Assembly (NCBI GenBank): GCA_013360195.1
Contig: JABWCQ010000004.1
Coordinates: 107,836-171,835 of the forward strand
Direction: 5' to 3'
From: a bacterium
Lineage (GTDB): Bacteria; Electryoneota; RPQS01
DNA length: 64,000 nucleotides
Shown: positions 8,110 through 16,373 of the stretch, one piece after another
How the letters are laid out: every line of letters begins with the position of its first letter
Numbering within the stretch: the stretch's first letter is position 1
Translations under genes and position numbers: made by a program
Notes under the pieces: generated by a model
Told to the model about the DNA's origin: nothing
Database searches by the model: none
What the model saw: the letters and a program-made list of their open reading frames with translations, nothing else

Positions 8110-8589
8110 ATGGCGGACTATAAGATGCCGGATATCAATTGTGTCATCATCGCGGGCAACCTGATAAAGGACCCAAGCTTTCGGAAGACTACTTCCGACG
8201 TGCCAGTAGCGAATTTCACTATCGCGTCAAATCGGAAGTTCAAGGATTCGAGTGGTCGGATTAAGGAAGATGTCTGCTTCATTGGAATAGTGGCTTGGTA
8301 CAAGCTTGCTGAAAGCTGCAAGGAAAACCTGCACCGTGGAAGCGCAGTGCTGGTCGAGGGTGAATTGCAGAGCCGCAGCTTTGCCAATGAAGACGGAACG
8401 ACACGGACTTGGGTGGAAATAAAAGCTCGCCGTATTCAATTCCTGAATCGGCGCGAACATGGCGCTGAAAGTGACGTGCATTCACATGCGGACTCCGTTG
8501 AGGACGACGAACAGCATCATCCTGCCCCAGAGGACGATCAGGAACACGCTCACTTCACCTACCGTAGTTTCATTTTGAACAAACCATAA
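8110..8589 (+). CDS. ssb: Single-stranded DNA-binding protein
   Basis: 159 residues with an N-terminal OB-fold (about 5-112). Typical features are 'NCVIIAGNLIKDPSFR', 'VANFTIASNRKF', 'DVCFIGIVAWYKLAESCKENLHRGSAVLVEGEL' and 'WVEIKARRIQFL'. The tail is rich in Asp, Glu and His but ends '...SFILNKP' instead of the acidic D-D-x-x-P-F tip that recruits partner proteins in canonical SSBs. The start ATG 8110 follows GAGGGAGAA. It occupies the position between rpsF and rplI where rpsF-ssb-rpsR-rplI is usual. Confidence 0.93.
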   Translation: MADYKMPDINCVIIAGNLIKDPSFRKTTSDVPVANFTIASNRKFKDSSGRIKEDVCFIGIVAWYKLAESCKENLHRGSAVLVEGELQSRSFANEDGTTRTWVEIKARRIQFLNRREHGAESDVHSHADSVEDDEQHHPAPEDDQEHAHFTYRSFILNKP

Positions 8590-8598
8590 CCAACAGAG

Positions 8599-9045
8599 AT
8601 GCAGATCATACTTCGCACAGACTTTGAATCACTCGGTAAGGTTGGAGACTTGGTGACCGTCAAGCCCGGTTACGCACGTAATTTTCTGATACCGCGTGGC
8701 ATAGCCTTCGCTGCAAATAAGTCCAATCTCGCTCGACTGGATCAAGAGCGGAAAACGTTACAGATGCGCGACCTCAAGGAACGCCGTAAGGCTGGCGACG
8801 TTTATGCTCAGATCAACGGCTTGCGGCTGCTCAAGGCTGTACAAGTGGGAGAAGAGGATAGGATGTTTGGAGCCGTCACCTCGTCAGACATTGCCGAACT
8901 TATCAAAGAGCGAGGCTTCGAAATAGACCGTCGCAAGATTCAGTTGAATGAGCCAATTAAACATCTGGGTGAATTCAACATACCCGTCAAACTGCATCGC
9001 GAAGTTGTCGCTACAGTAACCGTCGACGTGGTACCAAACGTTTAG
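8599..9045 (+). CDS. rplI: Large ribosomal subunit protein bL9
   Basis: 148 residues, the standard length. The N-terminal domain opens 'MQIILRTDFESLGKVGDLV' and contains the signature 'VKPGYARNFLIPRGIA', followed by the connecting helix and the C-terminal 23S-binding domain ('MFGAVTSSDIAELI', 'VKLHREVVATVTVDV'). It starts 9 bases after ssb stops, so no rpsR can lie between them. A strong terminator follows. Confidence 0.95.
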   Translation: MQIILRTDFESLGKVGDLVTVKPGYARNFLIPRGIAFAANKSNLARLDQERKTLQMRDLKERRKAGDVYAQINGLRLLKAVQVGEEDRMFGAVTSSDIAELIKERGFEIDRRKIQLNEPIKHLGEFNIPVKLHREVVATVTVDVVPNV

Positions 9046-9065
9046 TGAACTTGTTGAATGATACG

Positions 9066-9095
9066 AAAAACCCGGCTTAAGCCGGGTTTTTGTTT
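9066..9095 (+). terminator. Intrinsic terminator after rplI (probably bidirectional)
   Basis: CCCGGC (9071-9076) and GCCGGG (9081-9086) pair around TTAA, flanked by AAAAA on the left and TTTTTGTTT on the right. This ends the ispE-rplI operon. The left-hand A run means it can also serve the convergent gene at 9113-9871. Confidence 0.9.
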
Positions 9096-9112
9096 AGGTA
9101 AGGCCGGGACAG

Positions 9113-9871
9113 CTATGCCGTCTCAATTCTCTCATGCTTGGCATCGAGAATCGACGTATGCTTGCGAAGGTATCTAAACACAATGAAAGAAGCAACTGCA
9201 AAAACGAGCAAGATATTCCACTCTTTATCGGCTCTAATTCTGCCTTCGACGAAATAGTGCTCAACTGAATCCATAACATACAGTACTGCAATAATGGCGA
9301 CAATGGAATAGAATTCACTTCGAACTCCAGCCCGGAAAGAGAATCTAAGTGTTGGCCTGACCCAACCACGCAGTCTTGGAATAAGGCACGGCGTCTTCCG
9401 TGACCATTCCTCCAAAGCTACTCCGAATTTGGAACGAAGGTACTGTTCTTCAGTGGCGATAATTCGCTCATAATAAAGTACCAGTGCCAAGCTGCCAGCG
9501 AGTGCGAACCATAAGGACTTCGTGAATAGAAGCGCAGCCGCATACATAATGATGTTTCCCACATAAAGGGGATGGCGAACAAGTGAATACATGCCCTTAG
9601 TATTCAGTGCATCGGCCACTTGACCGTCTGCCGTGTTTCTGCCGGAGGTCCCGGATTGCGCATATCCAATTGTGATAAATCGTACGGCAGATCCTATGAA
9701 CGCAAGTCCTAAACATGCAAAATCCCAAATCTGATCATAGTCATGCATGCCACCTACATAAGCTTTGTACGTGGATAGCTGAAGTATCCCAAGTGGAACC
9801 AGAATTAAAGGGATATAACTTCGATAACGAAACAAGAATTTGCCGTGACGGCACATTTCGTCATTCAACAT
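9113..9871 (-). CDS. Isoprenylcysteine carboxyl methyltransferase (ICMT)-like membrane methyltransferase
   Basis: 252 residues with six or so hydrophobic segments. The core 'RHPLYVGN' (99-106), followed by a hydrophobic helix and 'ERIIATEEQYLRSKFG', is the S-adenosylmethionine-binding signature of the ICMT/PEMT family of integral-membrane methyltransferases. In bacteria these methylate varied small or lipid substrates; this one cannot be assigned. Beyond the family core, the C-terminus adds two further hydrophobic segments (about 180-235). It lies downstream of glyQS on the same strand and ends at the shared terminator. Confidence 0.8.
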   Translation of the reverse strand: MLNDEMCRHGKFLFRYRSYIPLILVPLGILQLSTYKAYVGGMHDYDQIWDFACLGLAFIGSAVRFITIGYAQSGTSGRNTADGQVADALNTKGMYSLVRHPLYVGNIIMYAAALLFTKSLWFALAGSLALVLYYERIIATEEQYLRSKFGVALEEWSRKTPCLIPRLRGWVRPTLRFSFRAGVRSEFYSIVAIIAVLYVMDSVEHYFVEGRIRADKEWNILLVFAVASFIVFRYLRKHTSILDAKHERIETA

Positions 9872-9938
9872 TGTGGCACTCCAGAATCATTTTCGTTTTG
9901 CAGCACACATGAGTGCTCATGAAGATAACGCCGACCTC

Positions 9939-11351
9939 TTACACGGCAGCCAATTTTGATGCAAGCCACGTTGGCAATTCATTCATCTTGATTCGAAATT
10001 GCACAAGTGTGTCCCTGTCTCTCAAGGTGACGGTTTCATCTTCCTTGGTTTGATAGTCGACTGTCACACCCCAGGGTGTGCCAACCTCATCCATACGACG
10101 GTACCGACGCCCTATGGAGCCTGAGTGATCAACAAATACGGCGCCGGTTTTGCGCAAGTCAGAGGCAAGTTGATCGGCGATTTCTGTCAGCCCGTCCTTT
10201 TTGACAAGCGAGAAAATCCCAAGCTTGAAAGGTGCAATTGCAGGAGACAATCGCAATACTGTTCTCGGTTCACCATCCTGCGTGTCTTCATAATAGCCGT
10301 CAACGAGACAGGTGAGGAGAGTACGATTCAAACCAGAAGACGTTTCAATAATGTAAGGAACAAAACGCTCTTTCGTATCTTCGTTCAAGTAACTAAGATC
10401 TTTCCCTGAATACTCCGAGTGCCGTTTCAAGTCGAAATCCGTTCTGTTGTGGATTCCCTCGAGCTCTTGCCAACCGAACGGGAATTCATATTCGATGTCA
10501 TATGCATCTGCTGCATAGTGTGCAAGTTCGCGGGGGGTATGCTGATGCAATCTGAGTTTTTCCGGCCTTACACCGAGTTTTCGATAATACTCAAATCGCT
10601 TGTCACGCCATAAAAGAAGCCACTCATTTGCCTCTTCAGGCCGGACGAAATACTGCATCTCCATTTGCTCAAACTCACGGGTCCGGAAAATGAAATTACC
10701 AGGCGTGATTTCGTTTCGAAAGGCCTTGCCAATCTGCGCAATTCCAAAAGGGAGTTTTACCCTTGCAGTATTCAGGACATTTTGATAGTTGACATAAATT
10801 CCCTGAGCAGTTTCCGGTCTCAAGTATACCACAGCTGCGCTCTCCTCAACTGGACCAAGAAAAGTCTTCAGCATGAGGTTGAATTGTCGCGGCGAAGTAA
10901 GACTTCCAGATGTTCCGCATGACGGACACGTGGCTTCTCCCCACCGGACCTTTGCCAATTGATCAAGGTTTCCCTCGCCGCCCTCCTCAATCTCACCATC
11001 CGCAATTGCGGCAAGTTTGTTCTTCGCACGCCATTGCTTAATAAGGTCTTGAGCCTTGAATCGCGCCTTGCATTGCTTGCAGTCAACGAGCGGATCAACG
11101 AAACCGTCTACATGGCCAGATGCTTTCCAGACCTGAGGATGCATCAGTATAGCAGCGTCCACTCCGACAATATTGTCGTGCAACTGCGTCATTTCGCGCC
11201 ACCAGTAGTTGGCGATGTTATTCTTAAGAGCAATGCCTAAAGGACCGTAGTCCCAAATTGAACCTAGGCCGCCGTAGATTTCTGATGATTGAAATACAAA
11301 GCCGCGCCTCTTACAGAGGCTTACGACTTTATCCATTACATTCGATGACAT
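9939..11351 (-). CDS. glyQS: Glycine--tRNA ligase (homodimeric type)
   Basis: 470 residues, the eukaryote/archaea/Thermus-like alpha2 class II enzyme rather than the GlyQ/GlyS alpha2beta2 type. Features are 'RGFVFQSSEIYGGLGSIWDY' at the N-terminus, a zinc-ribbon insertion with CxxC pairs at 91/94 and 142/145, motif 2 'FRNEITPGNF' (from 211) leading into 'RTREFEQ', and the C-terminal anticodon-binding domain with 'DHSGSIGRRYRRMDEVGTPW'. It charges tRNA-Gly. The start ATG 11351 lies 24 bases after recO, so it probably belongs to the same transcript. Confidence 0.95.
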   Translation of the reverse strand: MSSNVMDKVVSLCKRRGFVFQSSEIYGGLGSIWDYGPLGIALKNNIANYWWREMTQLHDNIVGVDAAILMHPQVWKASGHVDGFVDPLVDCKQCKARFKAQDLIKQWRAKNKLAAIADGEIEEGGEGNLDQLAKVRWGEATCPSCGTSGSLTSPRQFNLMLKTFLGPVEESAAVVYLRPETAQGIYVNYQNVLNTARVKLPFGIAQIGKAFRNEITPGNFIFRTREFEQMEMQYFVRPEEANEWLLLWRDKRFEYYRKLGVRPEKLRLHQHTPRELAHYAADAYDIEYEFPFGWQELEGIHNRTDFDLKRHSEYSGKDLSYLNEDTKERFVPYIIETSSGLNRTLLTCLVDGYYEDTQDGEPRTVLRLSPAIAPFKLGIFSLVKKDGLTEIADQLASDLRKTGAVFVDHSGSIGRRYRRMDEVGTPWGVTVDYQTKEDETVTLRDRDTLVQFRIKMNELPTWLASKLAAV

Positions 11352-11375
11352 CTCTTATTCTTATATTTGTTCTAG

Positions 11376-12068
11376 TTATGACGGGCGGACCCATTTGAGA
11401 GCGCTGATGGATCGTGAATGAACGACAACCGGGAGGTGTTCTGACGCATACTTGGTCAGCCAATGAAAAATTTCTGATTCAGCGCGAATCGATGTTCTAA
11501 TCCGGGATGCAACATCGAACCCCGAGCTACTAACCTTCTTTAGGACAGCTGTGGACTCCACTGAAAGCGAAAAAGGAACACCTGACTCGATGACGCGATC
11601 ATTGACTGCAAAGCCAAGCTGATTAAGCAGCACGAGATAGAACTTCCAAAAAGTAGTCCAATTTGGGGACCGCGATGCCTCGAACTGTTGCAGGCAAATC
11701 TCGGCCGCTTTGTACAATTCAGGATGAGGATCGTCTTCACTCGTGGTTTGGAGGAGCAATTCAATGACGGCACTGCAGAGAACCATGGACTCAAGTGACT
11801 TGCGCATTCCCCAATGGGAGTTCACTAGGGCCAATTCCCGGGCGAGTTGCACTTCCCTTGAGCTCTTGGCTGACCAGACGACTTCAAGTTCATAACCTGG
11901 TTCAATAGCAAGTGCCGATCCGTTCTTGTGTCGTCTGCGAGCGCCTTTTGCTATTAAAGAAACTCGGCCATGCCTTGCCGAAAAAAGCGTCAAAATGAGG
12001 GAAGTCTCGCTATAGGGAACAGTCCGCAAAACGATTGCTGTATCCTTTCGAATGTCGGTCACAATCAC
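11376..12068 (-). CDS. recO: DNA repair protein RecO
   Basis: 230 residues with the RecO N-terminal OB-fold ('DTAIVLRTVPYSETSLILTL', 'GRVSLIAKGARR') and a helical C-terminal domain. RecO anneals SSB-coated single strands and, with RecR (present at 36832) and RecF, loads RecA. The C-terminal half lacks the CxxC zinc-finger cysteines seen in some RecO proteins. It starts at GTG 12068 in a GTGA overlap with the rsmA stop, so its translation is coupled to rsmA. Confidence 0.9.
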   Translation of the reverse strand: MIVTDIRKDTAIVLRTVPYSETSLILTLFSARHGRVSLIAKGARRRHKNGSALAIEPGYELEVVWSAKSSREVQLARELALVNSHWGMRKSLESMVLCSAVIELLLQTTSEDDPHPELYKAAEICLQQFEASRSPNWTTFWKFYLVLLNQLGFAVNDRVIESGVPFSLSVESTAVLKKVSSSGFDVASRIRTSIRAESEIFHWLTKYASEHLPVVVHSRSISALKWVRPS

Positions 12069-12892
12069 TTCCTCATGAGTTGATAATTGATGTCATTACA
12101 AAGATCACACCACTCTTCAACTGTGAGAGTCTCAGGTCTGCGGGTGAAGTCAAATTCAATACTCTGCCAGGCAGGATGAATGCCTGATAGCTGCGACAAT
12201 GTTGACTTCATCATTTTGCGACGTTGTGAAAACGTAAACCGAACGACCCGTTCAAACAGCGGATAGTCTTTCGGATACTTATGTGGAGAACGAAAAAACT
12301 GCATCTGCACCACTCCGCCATCGACTTGCGGAGTTGGTCTGAAGGCAACAGCAGGAACAATTGAATAAAGCGAAGCCTCGGCTTCCACTTGCACAAAAAC
12401 AGAGAGCTTTCCGTAAGTACGGCTTCCGGCAGGTGCGACCACTCGCTCAGCAACCTCTCGCTGCATCATCAGCACACCTGCAGAAAACCATGGAAGATCA
12501 GGATTTGATCGTGCTATGCGATTATGTTCGAGAAGCCTGTATACAATTCCGCTTGACAAGTGATAAGGTAAGTTTCCCACAACCTTTAGACTTCCTGCGT
12601 CGGACAGTCTTCGGATGTCGAAATCCAAGAAGTCCGAATGTATCAGCGTGAAATTCGGGAACTGCTGAAACTTCTCACGCAATACGGATTGGAGTCTGTT
12701 GTCAATCTCAACTGCGACAACTCGGGCAGGGGTTTCTACAAGAAATTCGGTCAGTACGCCCCGACCTGGTCCAATCTCAACGACTGTATCACCGGCTTCA
12801 ATTTGTAGCGCAGCAACTATCTCCCGCGCGTACGACTTATCCGTCAGAAAGCACTGGCCAAGGCTTTTCTTTGGTAGCGGCAACGAACTCAA
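12065..12892 (-). CDS. rsmA: 16S rRNA dimethyladenosine transferase RsmA (KsgA)
   Basis: Dimethylates A1518 and A1519 of 16S rRNA (E. coli numbering) late in 30S assembly. It has the family opening 'LPKKSLGQCFL', SAM motif I 'VVEIGPGRG' and catalytic motif IV 'VVGNLPYHLSS'. The frame is open up to ATG 12925, but that start overlaps the upstream gene by 37 bases. TTG 12892 forms a TTGA overlap with the upstream stop, repeating the GTGA/ATGA pattern of this operon, and gives 275 residues starting just before the conserved motif, so I prefer it. The choice of start remains open; the identity does not. Confidence 0.92.
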   Translation of the reverse strand: MSSLPLPKKSLGQCFLTDKSYAREIVAALQIEAGDTVVEIGPGRGVLTEFLVETPARVVAVEIDNRLQSVLREKFQQFPNFTLIHSDFLDFDIRRLSDAGSLKVVGNLPYHLSSGIVYRLLEHNRIARSNPDLPWFSAGVLMMQREVAERVVAPAGSRTYGKLSVFVQVEAEASLYSIVPAVAFRPTPQVDGGVVQMQFFRSPHKYPKDYPLFERVVRFTFSQRRKMMKSTLSQLSGIHPAWQSIEFDFTRRPETLTVEEWCDLCNDINYQLMRK

Positions 12893-15450
12893 AACAAGTA
12901 GTCCAACTGCACACGAAATGACCATGATCGGCGCACAACGTTGTCGCCGGCAAAGGTTCGACCTTCAACAGGGTCCGGATAAGAGTTGCCATCACGCGCC
13001 TGCACAAAAGTCCGGGTGACCGGGCTGTCACCTGTAAACTTCACGCGTGCCGTTAATGCGTTCGAGAACCTGTTAGTCAACGAAACCCACCATCTGGTAG
13101 ACTTGCCATCAACCACCACAAACTCTGTGTCTTCAAAATTCCATAGAAAACCATCATACATTAGCCAGGCGGTCTTGAACTTCAGTGACGGTGAAAAATT
13201 GTGGGTTAGCTCAACACCAACAGCCTCTTGCGGTGAGGCACCCTGAGCATCCAAGGGGCTCTCACCTGTCGGGTCTGGTTCCCCTACCAATCGAGGCCTT
13301 GGAGTAAATTTCGTGTAGCCACTGGAATACATTACTTCAAGTTCGTCAAACCGCGAGAGCCGATATTCAAGATGAATCCGATTCTCATACGTCTGAAATC
13401 CAGCCGGTTGAGTTGGATTGCTGTTCCACCTGCCTTGCAGCTTTTGCCTGATCCTGAGCTGAATCGGCCAAACCGGACGATAAGTGAACTTCCCAACCCA
13501 ACGATAGTAATCCGCTTGATCGGCGACACGCGTCCAATTGTCTATCTCGCCCACAAAAAGCAACGGTCGTGAGACTTGGTATCTGCCTTCAAAATACACG
13601 CCCTGTTCGGCTTGAGGTGCGGCGGAGTTTCGTTCCAACTGAGCAAAAGTCTCCGTTGCCAGATAGAATTCATCCTCATATGTCGTGCCATTATAGCGGG
13701 CATAATTTGCGAATCCGCGTGCATAAGGATTGTCATAACGTATTGAGTAATCGCGATAAACACCAAGTAGTGTCAGGGAATTCCACTGTGCATGCGCCGA
13801 GGCGACAAGCCCATGGGGATCATCCCCGAGTTTTAGCACTCCGCCGCTTGTTTCAAGCTCGGCATACTCTATTTGAAAAGTATAGTTATTGACGACTTGC
13901 ATCAAGTCGATTCCAAAAGTCCTGCGAATACCTCTCGCTTGGGACCAAAGTCCGCCATTAACATCCGAATGATATCCATTCCTAATCTCGGCATTCATCA
14001 CATTGTCGGCAATTTCGTCTCTCTCCTGCGGGTCAATTACCGAATAGACATTGACAACCGTATCTGTTCCGGCTCTCGTAACGGCATCAAACTGATAAGC
14101 TTTGCCAATATACGGATGAATTGGGCGATCGTAAGCGAATTCGGTGGCAATAATACCAAGGGATGAACCGACGAACGGCCGGTAGGCTACTTCACCACCG
14201 AACGCAACCTCTCTAACGGCATCCAACATGGATTGTTTTCCATCGAAGGCGGGAACATATACAGAGTCTCCGTTTGCGAGTTTTTGCATTGACGGATAGA
14301 TATCCCGATCATCTCTTGGCACCAGCGTGATAAGCCTGTTCATGGAGCCGTCGGGGTTTACAATTGCATCCTTCATTTGGGAAGATCCGAATGCAATAGT
14401 CTTCCATTTGCCCCAGGATGCTTCAACGGCAAAGCCTTTAAGGGTGAATTCTCTTGAACGAGACAAATCCGGTGCGATTCCGGTCAAACGCTTGTCAAAG
14501 CCAAAGCCGGAATAACGCGGATTAAAGTAATCTCCGCTTTCCATTGCAACGCCTTGGCCCAAGGAGACTTGGTAGTTACCCAAGTAGATACGATCGAATC
14601 TGACAGGTCCTGTATTCCGTTTCTCTAAGCCGGCAAACCATTTGAACTGCGGAAGATTCGCGCCTGCAAAGTCCCAGTAATGTGTCTGCTCACCGAGACT
14701 CCGATGCCACAGCAATCCAGCCTTGTAATCCTGAGAGTAATTGACTCGCAATTTATGACTGACGTCAGGTGTCGGGTCAACTAGCAGGGTGGGGTCAATC
14801 GCCAATTCCTCATCAGCAAAAAACGGCGTATCGTAGGCCCTGAATGTATAGGCGCCATGAAACTCGTTGCGCGTTATTCTTGGGTCATAGGACAAGTAAT
14901 TTCGTGCGTTTCGGTATCCCCAGGAGGAAAGTCCGGGAACGGCTCGCAGATCGCGGGTCCCTCTTATTCCCCCTTGTAGTTTCACCTGGTTGTAAATCGC
15001 GACAGCATCTGCCGGAGACACATTCTGCAAATCCATCAGCTCGTCCAAAGTTGCTTTGTTCACATCCATTGGTTCAAGCATGCGATCGATCCATTCGTCG
15101 ACTAGACCGACGTTTGTGCCTTCTTCAGTACCGAGATTCTCAATTCTGTAATAGGCATCTTCAATCTTATCCAATCGGTCATCACCCGGACGTGGTGGAT
15201 TCACTCGAACCAATGTGCGAAGAGATCGCAGTGTCTCGGCGTCAATCTCAGGTAACTCGTCAAGTTCATAAACATGTTTGAAGGGTCCTTCATAGACAAG
15301 CCGTTCCCATATTGCGTCCGCCTGTTCTGGGGAAATCGGCAAGGCATCGACCTCGGCGCGAGTCGCGGAATTGAGATCAAGCAAACTTTGGCCCCAGGAC
15401 AATGAGCCGAATAGCAGGACGGTTGCGGCCAGGCGAAAAATCGGAATCAT
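12889..15450 (-). CDS. Secreted helix-hairpin-helix protein with outer-membrane barrel
   Basis: 853 residues. A signal peptide (about 1-20, 'LAATVLLFGSLSWGQS') is followed by two ComEA-like helix-hairpin-helix units: 'LLDLNSATRAEVDALP' up to about residue 75, and 'PMDVNKATLDELMDL' with 'VPGLSSWGYRNARNYL'. From about 200 onwards there are many amphipathic beta strands rich in Tyr, Trp and Arg, and the protein ends in the aromatic strand 'FRVQLDYLF', as outer-membrane barrels do. The hairpins lack the usual Gly-x-Gly (ISPEQA, VSPADA), so DNA binding is uncertain. ATG 15450 overlaps the previous stop (ATGA). This HhH-plus-barrel architecture occurs in uncharacterised proteins of FCB bacteria; its function is unknown. 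Confidence 0.75.
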   Translation of the reverse strand: MIPIFRLAATVLLFGSLSWGQSLLDLNSATRAEVDALPISPEQADAIWERLVYEGPFKHVYELDELPEIDAETLRSLRTLVRVNPPRPGDDRLDKIEDAYYRIENLGTEEGTNVGLVDEWIDRMLEPMDVNKATLDELMDLQNVSPADAVAIYNQVKLQGGIRGTRDLRAVPGLSSWGYRNARNYLSYDPRITRNEFHGAYTFRAYDTPFFADEELAIDPTLLVDPTPDVSHKLRVNYSQDYKAGLLWHRSLGEQTHYWDFAGANLPQFKWFAGLEKRNTGPVRFDRIYLGNYQVSLGQGVAMESGDYFNPRYSGFGFDKRLTGIAPDLSRSREFTLKGFAVEASWGKWKTIAFGSSQMKDAIVNPDGSMNRLITLVPRDDRDIYPSMQKLANGDSVYVPAFDGKQSMLDAVREVAFGGEVAYRPFVGSSLGIIATEFAYDRPIHPYIGKAYQFDAVTRAGTDTVVNVYSVIDPQERDEIADNVMNAEIRNGYHSDVNGGLWSQARGIRRTFGIDLMQVVNNYTFQIEYAELETSGGVLKLGDDPHGLVASAHAQWNSLTLLGVYRDYSIRYDNPYARGFANYARYNGTTYEDEFYLATETFAQLERNSAAPQAEQGVYFEGRYQVSRPLLFVGEIDNWTRVADQADYYRWVGKFTYRPVWPIQLRIRQKLQGRWNSNPTQPAGFQTYENRIHLEYRLSRFDELEVMYSSGYTKFTPRPRLVGEPDPTGESPLDAQGASPQEAVGVELTHNFSPSLKFKTAWLMYDGFLWNFEDTEFVVVDGKSTRWWVSLTNRFSNALTARVKFTGDSPVTRTFVQARDGNSYPDPVEGRTFAGDNVVRRSWSFRVQLDYLF

Positions 15451-16373
15451 TGGTTGCCCGCACTCCATAACTGTCCCAGACCTTGTGGAACATCGAACCC
15501 GACGCTGAAAGTATGTGACGGTGAAAGTACCGGATGGTAAAGAAACGCGTAGTCAACTGTAATGTCGCGGTAAAATAAGCCAAATCCGGCGGTGAAGACG
15601 TTCGGATTTGTCATGACGCCGACTCGCAAATGAAACGGCTTTGCCACTTGAAGATCAGAGCCGGCCTTAAAGACTGTCCCGGCTTCAAGGCGTCGTTCGA
15701 TGTCAAAGGAGGTCTTGACGCCGTAATACGGTTCGTATTGCACTCCATAAGACATTGATCGGGGCAAGTCCCGCTTCAAACCGGAACCCATTTGTGGATG
15801 ATTGATGTTGTGAAATGCGCTCGCGAGAACAAATCTGTCCCATACTTTCGCAGTAGCGCCGACATCAATTCCAACGGCCATGGCGCTGCCAAGATCGTAG
15901 GAACCTGAGGGTCCGTCCACAGACTCTCCAAGGCTCCAAGAGATGAACTTAACAGCATAACCAATACTGAAAGCAGAGTAAATATCCTCTTGCAGCAATA
16001 GGCCATGCGCCAAAGAAATTTCAGATTCTGAGGAAACTGTCTCACCGTTAAGTCGTGTGGCGAGGTTTTGAACCGCAAAACCGATTGCTCCAGCCTTCTT
16101 TGGCAGAACTGAAAATCCCGATACCGATATATGGGAAAGAAAGCTTGCTGAGTACGGTTGGTGATACGCAAATCTCCCGCCTGTGCCCTGACTTAGCCCC
16201 AGTCCTGCAGGGTTCCAAAGAACGGCATCGCTGCCGCGCGCTCCTGCTGAGTATGCACCTCCCATTCCTTGTGCTGCCGGTGTCGGAAGATGAGGATTTG
16301 ATACTAACTGAGCGAAGGCGCTGGTTGCCAACACGCTGACAACGAGCAGTAAAGTAGAAAGTGTATTTTTCAC
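15447..16373 (-). CDS. PorV/PorQ-like (FadL-fold) outer-membrane protein
   Basis: 308 residues with a clear signal peptide ('LLLVVSVLATSAFAQ'). The N-terminal pattern 'AQGMGGAYSAGARGSDAVLWNPAGLG' is the hallmark of the PorV/PorQ and UPF0164 group of FadL-like barrels. Regular beta strands continue to the C-terminus. PorV shuttles and PorQ anchors cargo in the type IX secretion system, but many family members outside Bacteroidetes are not tied to it. The GTG start at 16373 overlaps the upstream stop (GTGA), and the gene's own stop overlaps the next ATG, so three secreted or outer-membrane genes are translated as a chain. Confidence 0.8.
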   Translation of the reverse strand: MKNTLSTLLLVVSVLATSAFAQLVSNPHLPTPAAQGMGGAYSAGARGSDAVLWNPAGLGLSQGTGGRFAYHQPYSASFLSHISVSGFSVLPKKAGAIGFAVQNLATRLNGETVSSESEISLAHGLLLQEDIYSAFSIGYAVKFISWSLGESVDGPSGSYDLGSAMAVGIDVGATAKVWDRFVLASAFHNINHPQMGSGLKRDLPRSMSYGVQYEPYYGVKTSFDIERRLEAGTVFKAGSDLQVAKPFHLRVGVMTNPNVFTAGFGLFYRDITVDYAFLYHPVLSPSHTFSVGFDVPQGLGQLWSAGNQ

